NCBI RefSeq assembly: GCF_001418005.1
Contig: NZ_LIOL01000012.1
Location: 26,210 to 90,209, forward strand
Direction: 5' to 3'
Length of the DNA stretch: 64,000 nucleotides
DNA from: Chelatococcus sambhunathii
Lineage (GTDB): Bacteria > Pseudomonadota > Alphaproteobacteria > Rhizobiales > Beijerinckiaceae
This document shows, one piece after another, positions 32,027 to 39,398 of this stretch. Positions within the stretch are counted from its first letter, which is position 1; every line of letters starts with the position of its first letter. Made by a program: the position numbers and the translations under genes. The notes under the pieces were generated by a model. The model was not told the DNA's origin. It worked only from the letters and a program-made list of their open reading frames with translations, and made no database searches.

Positions 32027-32227
32027 ATGATGGCGGATACGCCTGACCAGGCCATGACCGTAAGGGACGTGGCAGGTTACCTGAACGTCGACGAGAAGAC
32101 CGTTTACAGGCTCGCCAAGCGCGGGGATCTGCCGGGCTTTAAGGTCGCCGGTGCATGGCGGTTTAAGCGGTCGGACCTCGATAGCTGGATCGATCAGCAG
32201 AAAAAAGCAGCGCAGAACAAGGCGTGA
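32027..32227 (+). CDS. Excisionase-family HTH protein heading the type I operon
   Basis: This 66-residue protein contains MTVRDVAGYLNVDEKTVYRLAKRGDLPGFKVAGAWRFKRSDLDSWI, the complete MerR/excisionase HTH of the helix-turn-helix 17 type. It ends 10 bases before the hsdM start, so it is co-transcribed and probably controls expression of the restriction operon, a common arrangement. GAGGG upstream supports the ATG pair at 32027/32030. The 190 bases before it hold the operon promoter, though no consensus was evident. Confidence 0.85.
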   Translation: MMADTPDQAMTVRDVAGYLNVDEKTVYRLAKRGDLPGFKVAGAWRFKRSDLDSWIDQQKKAAQNKA

Positions 32228-32237
32228 GGGGCGGCAC

Positions 32238-34370
32238 GTGAGCGATTTGAATATCAGCAACTTCATCTGGAATATTGCCGACGATGTCCTTCGAGACGTT
32301 TACGTCCGGGGGAAGTACCGAGATGTCATTCTGCCCATGACCGTTATTCGTCGTCTCGATGCTGTGCTGGAGCCGACGAAGGAAGCGGTGCTCTCCATGA
32401 AGACCCAGCTCGATAAGGCGGGGGTCGCGAACCAGCATGCCGCTCTGTGCCAAGCATCGGGAGAGGCATTTTACAACACATCTCAGTTCCGCCTGCGCGA
32501 TTTGACCTCCAGAGCGCGACGGCAGCAGCTTAAGGCCGATTTCGAGGCGTACCTCGACGGATTCTCGCCGAACGTTCAGGAAGTGCTGGATAAGTTCAAG
32601 TTCCGCAATCAGATTCCCACGCTCGTCGAAGCAGATGTCCTCGGTTTCCTGCTCGAAAAATTTCTGGACCCCTCAGTTAACCTGAGCCCAAAGCCGGTCC
32701 TCCACCAGGACGGGAGCGTCCGGCTTCCCGGCCTCGACAACCATTCTATGGGCACGATCTTCGAGGAGCTCATCCGCCGCTTCAACGAAGAGAACAATGA
32801 GGAGGCAGGCGAGCACTTCACGCCGCGCGACGTGGTAGAGCTCATGGCCTACCTCATCTTCATGCCGATCGCCGACCATATCCGGTCGGGCACATACCTC
32901 GTGTACGACGGCGCTTGCGGCACGGGCGGCATGCTCACTGTCGCCGAAGAGACACTGATTAAGCTGGCAACCGACCACGGGAAGGAAGTTTCCGTTCACC
33001 TCTACGGACAAGAAGTCAACCCGGAAACATTCGCCATCAGCAAGGCCGACCTGATCCTGAAGGGAGAAGGCGTTGAGGCCGAAAACATGAAATTCGGATC
33101 TACGTTGTCAGCGGATGCGTTCCCGTCCCGCGAGTTCGACTTCATGCTTTCCAATCCCCCCTACGGCAAGTCTTGGAAGACCGACTTGGAGCGCATGGGG
33201 GGGAAAAAAGAACTGCGTGACCCTCGCTTCGTGATCGAGCACGGAGGCGATCCTGAGTTCAGCCTGATCACCCGATCCAGCGATGGCCAGATGGTGTTCC
33301 TGGCCAACATGCTCAGCAAGATGAAGAAGGCGTCTCCCCTCGGGAGCCGGATCGCCGAGGTCCATAACGGGTCCTCGCTTTTCACGGGAGATGCGGGTTC
33401 CGGTGAAAGCAACGTCCGCCGCTGGATCATCGAAAACGACTGGCTCGAGGCCATCATCGCCCTGCCGCTGAACATCTTTTACAACACTGGCATCGCAACC
33501 TACATCTGGGTCTTGAGCAATCGCAAGGCCGAGAACCGCAAGGGCAAGGTGCAGCTCATTGACGCCACCGCTTGGTTCAAGCCGCTCCGTAAAAATCTCG
33601 GGAAAAAGAACTGCGAACTCGGCGTTGACGATATCAAGCGCATCTGTGACGCGTTCCTCCTACAGAAGGAAGACGAGACGTCCAAAGTCTTCCCAAACGA
33701 TGCGTTCGGCTATTGGAAGATCACAGTCGAGCGTCCCTTGCGCTTGAAGACGGAGCTGACGGAAGGAGCCTTACGGCGATTCCGCAAGACGTGCTCCGAA
33801 GCGGGAGAAAGCGATCTCGTCCGCGCCATCGAGGCGGTGGCGGAAGCCCGTGGTCCGGGCCCGCATTTGGACTTCAATGCCTTCGTTGCCGAGGTGGAGG
33901 ACGCCGCCAGCTCGCTTGGCCTCCGTATGACGGCCAAGCGGCAGAAGCTGCTCATGTCGGCGCTCGGCCAGAAAGATGCCGCAGCGGAACCGGTGATCCG
34001 CAAAACCTCGAAGCCGAAGGCGGGGTCGGATGCGACGCAGGAAGCGCTGTATGGCAGCTATCACACGACGGTCGGCGGCAAAGCGTCGGTCGTGGAGTAT
34101 GAGCCTGACACCGAGCTCAGGGATACCGAACAGGTACCGTTCCTCGAAGACGGCGGCATCGAAGCCTTCTTCCGGCGCGAGGTATTGCCGCATGCCCCCG
34201 ACGCTTGGATCGACGCCTCGAAAACGGTGATTGGTTACGAAATTTCGTTCACGCGGCATTTCTACAAGCCGCAGCCGCTGCGCACACTCGATGAAATCGA
34301 GGCCGATATCCGAGCGCTGGAGAAAGAGACGGAGGGCTTGCTCGAAGACGTCCTCATGGGAGGGCACTAA
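32238..34370 (+). CDS. hsdM: Type I restriction-modification methyltransferase subunit HsdM
   Basis: This 710-residue protein starts at a GTG at 32238 ([22 protein letters not shown]). The N-terminal HsdM domain is followed by the AdoMet motif DGACGTGG at about residues 224-231 and the adenine-N6 catalytic NPPYG at 306-310. HsdM pairs with HsdS to methylate adenines in a bipartite site and forms part of the restriction complex. It is longer than classical HsdM (about 500-530 residues): the last 200 residues form an extra region ending [26 protein letters not shown], with a probable coiled coil. The DUF262 gene follows after two bases. Confidence 0.95.
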   Translation: MSDLNISNFIWNIADDVLRDVYVRGKYRDVILPMTVIRRLDAVLEPTKEAVLSMKTQLDKAGVANQHAALCQASGEAFYNTSQFRLRDLTSRARRQQLKADFEAYLDGFSPNVQEVLDKFKFRNQIPTLVEADVLGFLLEKFLDPSVNLSPKPVLHQDGSVRLPGLDNHSMGTIFEELIRRFNEENNEEAGEHFTPRDVVELMAYLIFMPIADHIRSGTYLVYDGACGTGGMLTVAEETLIKLATDHGKEVSVHLYGQEVNPETFAISKADLILKGEGVEAENMKFGSTLSADAFPSREFDFMLSNPPYGKSWKTDLERMGGKKELRDPRFVIEHGGDPEFSLITRSSDGQMVFLANMLSKMKKASPLGSRIAEVHNGSSLFTGDAGSGESNVRRWIIENDWLEAIIALPLNIFYNTGIATYIWVLSNRKAENRKGKVQLIDATAWFKPLRKNLGKKNCELGVDDIKRICDAFLLQKEDETSKVFPNDAFGYWKITVERPLRLKTELTEGALRRFRKTCSEAGESDLVRAIEAVAEARGPGPHLDFNAFVAEVEDAASSLGLRMTAKRQKLLMSALGQKDAAAEPVIRKTSKPKAGSDATQEALYGSYHTTVGGKASVVEYEPDTELRDTEQVPFLEDGGIEAFFRREVLPHAPDAWIDASKTVIGYEISFTRHFYKPQPLRTLDEIEADIRALEKETEGLLEDVLMGGH

Positions 34371-34372
34371 GA

Positions 34373-36169
34373 ATGGCCACCCAGCGCTACTCCGTCACTC
34401 CCCATCCGATCGAAACGCTTCTGACTTGGGTGAAGTCCGGTGAGATTGCGATACCCGAGATCCAGCGTCCGTTCGTGTGGGATGCGACGAAGGTCCGGAA
34501 CCTGCTTGACTCCCTCTATCAGGGCTATCCGGTCGGATACCTCATCGCCTGGCGAAATCCATCCGTCCGGTTGAAGGACGGTACGACATCGTCCGGCAAG
34601 CGCATCCTGATCGACGGGCAGCAGCGCGTGACGGCGCTGATGGCGGCGCTGCTCGGACAAGAGGTTCTGACCAAGGACTACGAGACCGTCCGAATCAGGA
34701 TCGCATTCCATCCGGTTGATGAGCGGTTCGAGGTTTCGAACCCCGCGATCCGCAAGGACGCCGCCTGGATTCCCGATCTCGCGGCGGTCTTTTCGCCGGA
34801 TGCCAGCCTCACCGAGCTGACAGACGAGTATTCCGAACGTAACCCCAATGCCGACCGCAAGCAGGTCTCGCGCATCCTGGAACGCGTCCGGAAGATCATC
34901 AACAACCACGTCGGCATCATCGAGCTGGCCGAAGACCTCGATATCGAAACCGTGACCGAGATCTTCATCCGCGTGAACTCGGCCGGTGCGTCGCTTAGCC
35001 AGGCGGACTTCGCCATGTCGAAGATCGCGGCCAACGACACCTACGGCGGCAACATGCTGCGCAAGGCTATCGACTATTTCTGCCATCTGGCCGTCGCGCC
35101 CGAGTTCCTCTCGCGCATCGAGAAGGGCGACAAGGCGTTCGCCTCCTCCGAGTTCCTTCCGAAAATGCGGTGGCTGAAGGACGTCAACGACGACCTCTAC
35201 GACCCTTCCTACACCGACATGCTGCGCGTGGCATTCACGTCCGAGTTCCGGCGCGGCAAGCTGCAGGATCTCGTGGCTTTGCTATCAGGGCGGAACTTCG
35301 AGACCAAGCAGTATGAGGAAGCCGTCGCCGAGGAGGCGTTCGCCCGCCTGAAGACCGGCGTTCTCAACTTCATCAACAAGACTCACTTCGATCGTCTGAC
35401 GATGATCCTGCGCTCGGCCGGGTTCGTCACTTCGAATCTCATCCGCAGCCAGAATGCCATTAACTTCGCCTACATCCTCTACCTGCGCGGCCGGGCGGAG
35501 GGCATGCCGGCCGCCGACATCGAGCGGCTGGTGCGGCGCTGGTATGTCATGTCGCTGTTGCGGGGACGTTACTCCGGCAGCCCCGAGACGGCATTCGATT
35601 TCGACATCCGACAGATTGAGGCGCGCGGCCTTGCGACCTATTGCGAGGCGGTGATCGATGCGGAGCTTCCCGAGAGCTTCTGGTCCACTCTGCTCCCGCA
35701 GGAGATGGATACCTCCTCGGCGTCGAGCCCCTACTTCCTCGTCTACCAGGCCGCGCAGGTGAAGTTGGGAGACCTCGGCTTCCTGTCGCGGGATATCACC
35801 GTGCGCGACCTGCTGCTGAACCGCAGCGACGTGCATCACGTCTACCCGCGCAATCACCTTAAAAAACAGGGCATGGCGCGCGGGCGGTATAACCAGATCG
35901 CCAATTTCGTGCTTGCGCAAAGCGAGATCAACATCGGCATCGGCGACCGGCCCCCGGAGGTCTATTTCGCCGAGCTGGCAGGCCAATGCAACGGCGGGGC
36001 GAAGAAATACGGCGGCATCACGGACATGGCCGAGATGCGGGCCAACCTCCGCATGAGCTGTCTGCCTGAAACCCTGCTCGATGGGGAAATTCCCGATTTC
36101 GGTGACTTCCTCGAGGCGCGCCGGAAGCTGATGGCAGCGAAGATCAAGACGTACTTCGAAGGGCTTTGA
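34373..36169 (+). CDS. DUF262 protein with GmrS-like and HNH-like motifs, embedded in the type I operon
   Basis: This 598-residue protein begins [37 protein letters not shown]. The DUF262/GmrS motif IDGQQR lies at about residues 80-85, in a ParB-like fold that in GmrS binds and hydrolyses NTP. Near the C-terminus [11 protein letters not shown] (about 486-496) resembles the His-Me/HNH-type motif of DUF1524/GmrD nucleases. This makes it a GmrSD-like candidate, an enzyme class that cleaves DNA carrying modified bases. It has only two bases between itself and hsdM and belongs to the operon. It is not a core type I subunit; an added effector or an anti-anti-restriction factor is inferred. Confidence 0.85.
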   Translation: MATQRYSVTPHPIETLLTWVKSGEIAIPEIQRPFVWDATKVRNLLDSLYQGYPVGYLIAWRNPSVRLKDGTTSSGKRILIDGQQRVTALMAALLGQEVLTKDYETVRIRIAFHPVDERFEVSNPAIRKDAAWIPDLAAVFSPDASLTELTDEYSERNPNADRKQVSRILERVRKIINNHVGIIELAEDLDIETVTEIFIRVNSAGASLSQADFAMSKIAANDTYGGNMLRKAIDYFCHLAVAPEFLSRIEKGDKAFASSEFLPKMRWLKDVNDDLYDPSYTDMLRVAFTSEFRRGKLQDLVALLSGRNFETKQYEEAVAEEAFARLKTGVLNFINKTHFDRLTMILRSAGFVTSNLIRSQNAINFAYILYLRGRAEGMPAADIERLVRRWYVMSLLRGRYSGSPETAFDFDIRQIEARGLATYCEAVIDAELPESFWSTLLPQEMDTSSASSPYFLVYQAAQVKLGDLGFLSRDITVRDLLLNRSDVHHVYPRNHLKKQGMARGRYNQIANFVLAQSEINIGIGDRPPEVYFAELAGQCNGGAKKYGGITDMAEMRANLRMSCLPETLLDGEIPDFGDFLEARRKLMAAKIKTYFEGL

Positions 36170-36210
36170 GATGCAGCGGTGGGGAAACAGCAGTCAGGGG
36201 GAGAACGGAA

Positions 36211-37245
36211 ATGGCTGAGCAGGACGATCTCATCGCGTCCATCGCAGCGACGACGGCCGACTATCGTGAGGCTGATGGGGAAGCCCCGACGCCAGAGCGT
36301 ATCGAGCGTTGGGTCGGTCAGTTCGACGCGGCAGTTCAGCTGCCCATTCTACGGGAAATGGATCACGTCTTGAAGCGGACCTACTTCTCCCGCGATGGAA
36401 CGAGAAAGTTTTTGGCGGGACTATTTCAGACCGAAAAGCTTGTCGGCGAGGATCCATGTGCCTTCTGGAAGGGCGTGAAGTTCCTCGACATTCAGGGCGG
36501 CGGCGCGAGCCAGAAGGAGATGCTCGCGCTGTTCAGCAAGGTGCTGGAGAAGCAGTGTCGGTTCGAAGCTGCCGACTGCGGCGCAGCTCCCCACGCCTTC
36601 GTGTATCTGGATGACGCCATCTTCACCGGGAACCGTGTTAGGCGCGATCTCGAAACATGGATCGCTGAGCAGGCTCCGGCCGAAGCGAAGGTGCACGTCA
36701 TCACGATCGCGCTGCATAGCGGCGGCCAGTACTACGCCAATGGAAAAATCAAGGAGGCGGCAAGGGCCGCCGGAAAGTCAATCGACCTGACGTGGTGGCG
36801 CGCGATTGAGCTTGAGGACCGCAGGGCTCACACCACTACGTCCGATGTTCTACGGCCGGTCGCGATTCCAGACGACGAGGGCGTGAAAGCCTATGTCGGG
36901 GCAATGCGCTATCAGCCCAATCTGCGCACTGCGGGCCATGTCGGCGGAAACGGTATCTTCTCCAGCGATGCTGGACGCCAGCTACTGGAATCGGAGTTCC
37001 TGAAGGCGGGCGTGCGCATCCGGCAGATGTGCCCGCATCTAAACCAGTACCAGCGGCCGCTGGGCAACATGATCCTTGAAACGCTCGGTTTCGGCTCGCT
37101 GATCGTAACCTTCAGAAACTGCCCCAACAATGCGCCGCTGGCGCTGTGGGCGGGGGACCCTTGGTACCCGCTCTTCCCCCGCACAACGAACAGCGATACG
37201 TCGCTGCGCAGGTTCATGGCGATGCTGGCACAGGAAGACTTCTGA
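36211..37245 (+). CDS. Phosphoribosyltransferase-like (PRTase-CE-type) protein
   Basis: This 344-residue protein contains FVYLDDAIFTGNRV at 130-143, a hydrophobic strand followed by Asp-Asp and a Thr-Gly turn, the PRPP-binding pattern of type I phosphoribosyltransferases. An upstream FLDIQGGGASQKEML (91-105) may be another ligand loop. It resembles the PRTase-CE group, predicted by comparative genomics to act in bacterial conflict systems. The helical N-terminus (1-75) and the C-terminal 100 residues are unassigned. The ATG at 36211 has a purine-rich ribosome site; a TTG at 36166 is less likely. Its stop overlaps the NADAR-HsdS start. The substrate is unknown. Confidence 0.72.
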   Translation: MAEQDDLIASIAATTADYREADGEAPTPERIERWVGQFDAAVQLPILREMDHVLKRTYFSRDGTRKFLAGLFQTEKLVGEDPCAFWKGVKFLDIQGGGASQKEMLALFSKVLEKQCRFEAADCGAAPHAFVYLDDAIFTGNRVRRDLETWIAEQAPAEAKVHVITIALHSGGQYYANGKIKEAARAAGKSIDLTWWRAIELEDRRAHTTTSDVLRPVAIPDDEGVKAYVGAMRYQPNLRTAGHVGGNGIFSSDAGRQLLESEFLKAGVRIRQMCPHLNQYQRPLGNMILETLGFGSLIVTFRNCPNNAPLALWAGDPWYPLFPRTTNSDTSLRRFMAMLAQEDF

Positions 37246-39398
37246 TGGCCCAGCCCAGCCAGGTTCGCACATACCACCCAGCCGAGAGCGCCGTCTTCCT
37301 TAAGACGAACGAGCGCTTTGGCGGGCTGTCGAACATGGCGCCGGGCTTCCCGATTGTCCTGAACGGCGTGCGGATCCGCACGTCGGAGGCGCTCTACCAG
37401 GCCTGCCGTTTCCCGCGCCGGCCGGACGTCCAGCGGCAGATCATCGACGACCCCAGCCCAATGACCGCAAAGATGCGGAGCAAGCCGTTCCGCTCCGACA
37501 CTCGGCCGGACTGGGATGCGGTGCGGGTGAAGATCATGCGCTGGTGCCTGCGCGTGAAACTGGCGCAGAACTGGCAGACCTTCGGCAAGCTGCTGCTGTC
37601 CACCGCGGACATGCCGATTGTCGAGAAGAAGGTCCGCCGCAAGGACTTCTGGGGCGCCACGGAGCAGCCGGACGGCACGCTCGTCGGCATGAACGTGCTG
37701 GGTCGCCTGCTGATGGAGCTGCGCGAGCAGCTGAAGGGCGATGAGGCGGAGAGCCTACGGTTTATCGAGCCGCTGGCCATTCCCGACTTCCTGCTGCTTG
37801 GAGAGCCCATCGAGGCCGTGCAGGCCCCGAATAATGCGCAGATTCCGGGTTGGGCCGCTCGGCGGTCGCCTGCACCCGTTGCCGCTCCGCCGCCCAGCGA
37901 TCCCCAGCCATCCCTATTTGAGCAGCCGATGATTACAAACGCGCAGCCTGCGCCCGTCTCATCTCCTCCTGATCGTCGCCGAGACAATCAAGAGCCGAAG
38001 CAGCAGCTTCTATGCCGCCCCTCGGGGCACGATTGGCTTGGCGATCTCCCAAGCCAATGGGATGTGCTCAGGAGCAAGTATCTATTTCGCGAGATCGACG
38101 ACCGGACCGACACGGGGACAGAAACATTGCTCTCCATGCGTCAAGCCCATGGCCTGATCCCCCACGCGAAGGTCTCAACCAAGCCAGTCACGCCGGAGGA
38201 ACTCAAGGGGTATAAGCGCGTCTGCACTGGTCAGATGGTAATGAACCGCATGCAGGCCTCGAACGGCATGTTTGCTGTGGCGCGTGAGGACGGCCTGGTC
38301 AGCCCGGACTACGCGGTGTTTCAGCCGCTGCGACCGATGGAACCGGACTACTTCGTCGAACTGTTCAAGACCAACATCTACCGCGCGAAATTTCGTCAAG
38401 AGTCAAAGGGGCTAGGAACTGGTACTTCTGGATTTCTGCGGCTCTACTCGGATCGTTTTGGATCAATCCATGTACCGCAACCACCGGAATCCGAGCAGCG
38501 GAAGATTGTACAGTTCATCCGAGCTTATGATGTTCGGGTTCGCCGCCTGATCCGCAACAAGCGGCGGCTGATCGGGCTGTTGAACGAGCAGAAGCAGGCG
38601 ATCATCAACCGGGCCGTCACGCGCGGCCTGAACCCCGACGCCCCGATGAAACCCACCGGCATCGACTGGATGCCCGAGGTTCCAGCGCATTGGGAGGTCA
38701 AACCGCTGAAGTGGTTCTTGACGGCAATTGTGGGCGGCTCAACCCCTCCAAGCGGTCAAGAAGACTGCTGGGACGGTGATATCGTATGGGTCACTCCTGA
38801 AGATATCAGCAGAAATGCTCGGCTATCGTCATCGAGGCGAACGATCACGCAGAAGGGATTGTCGGCTTGCTCTACATCGTTGGTCCCTCCAGGTAGCGTC
38901 GTTATCACCTCCCGGGCACCGGTTGGAAATGTTTCTATTGCGGAGGTGGAGCTTGCCACCAACCAAGGCTGCAAGGCACTTGTGCCAAACGCCGAGGCAA
39001 TCGATACCCAATTCCTGTTTGAATTGATGCGTATTCTTAAGCCAGAGCTGCAGAGCCTGGCGACTGGCACCACTTTTACAGAGATATCAACATCCCGATT
39101 GGGGCGCGTGAAAGTAGGAGCTCCGAGCGTCGCCGAGCAAAAAACGGTTATCGATTGGGTTCGCAATGAGACTCGCGACCTGGAGCGGGCAATCGAAAAA
39201 GCTGGTCAGGAAATAGCTCTCATCAATGAATACCGTGAGCGACTGATTGCCGACGTCGTTACCGGCAAGCTGGACGTGCGCCACATTGAGATCGTTGCAC
39301 CGGCAGACGAGCCGATTGCCGACGAGGATGACTCACTGGACGACGTGTTGGAAGACGGCGATGCCGAAGCGATGGAGGGGGCCGATGCCGACGACTGA
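37245..39398 (+). CDS. hsdS: NADAR domain fused to type I specificity subunit HsdS
   Basis: This 717-residue protein has two unrelated parts. Residues about 18-165 are a NADAR/YbiA-like domain: ERFGGLSNMAPGF, SEALYQA with the conserved Glu48, VRVKIMRWCLRVKLAQN, and IVEKKVRRKDFWG followed by GMNVLGRLLMELR. NADAR enzymes act on N-glycosidic bonds of ADP-ribose or related nucleotides, and some remove ADP-ribose from DNA guanine. A Pro-rich linker spans about 200-255. From about 262 it is HsdS: two target-recognition domains, each ended by PPESEQRKIVQFIRAYDVRVRRLIRNK or PSVAEQKTVIDWVRNETRDLERAI plus a coiled spacer. The ATG overlaps the PRTase stop. A fusion of this kind is not part of standard HsdS. 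Confidence 0.9.
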   Translation: MAQPSQVRTYHPAESAVFLKTNERFGGLSNMAPGFPIVLNGVRIRTSEALYQACRFPRRPDVQRQIIDDPSPMTAKMRSKPFRSDTRPDWDAVRVKIMRWCLRVKLAQNWQTFGKLLLSTADMPIVEKKVRRKDFWGATEQPDGTLVGMNVLGRLLMELREQLKGDEAESLRFIEPLAIPDFLLLGEPIEAVQAPNNAQIPGWAARRSPAPVAAPPPSDPQPSLFEQPMITNAQPAPVSSPPDRRRDNQEPKQQLLCRPSGHDWLGDLPSQWDVLRSKYLFREIDDRTDTGTETLLSMRQAHGLIPHAKVSTKPVTPEELKGYKRVCTGQMVMNRMQASNGMFAVAREDGLVSPDYAVFQPLRPMEPDYFVELFKTNIYRAKFRQESKGLGTGTSGFLRLYSDRFGSIHVPQPPESEQRKIVQFIRAYDVRVRRLIRNKRRLIGLLNEQKQAIINRAVTRGLNPDAPMKPTGIDWMPEVPAHWEVKPLKWFLTAIVGGSTPPSGQEDCWDGDIVWVTPEDISRNARLSSSRRTITQKGLSACSTSLVPPGSVVITSRAPVGNVSIAEVELATNQGCKALVPNAEAIDTQFLFELMRILKPELQSLATGTTFTEISTSRLGRVKVGAPSVAEQKTVIDWVRNETRDLERAIEKAGQEIALINEYRERLIADVVTGKLDVRHIEIVAPADEPIADEDDSLDDVLEDGDAEAMEGADADD

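Noticed and set aside
38000..39398. Phase-variable hsdS by internal inversion
   Set aside because: I saw no inverted repeats between the two target-recognition domains, no second hsdS and no recombinase next to it.
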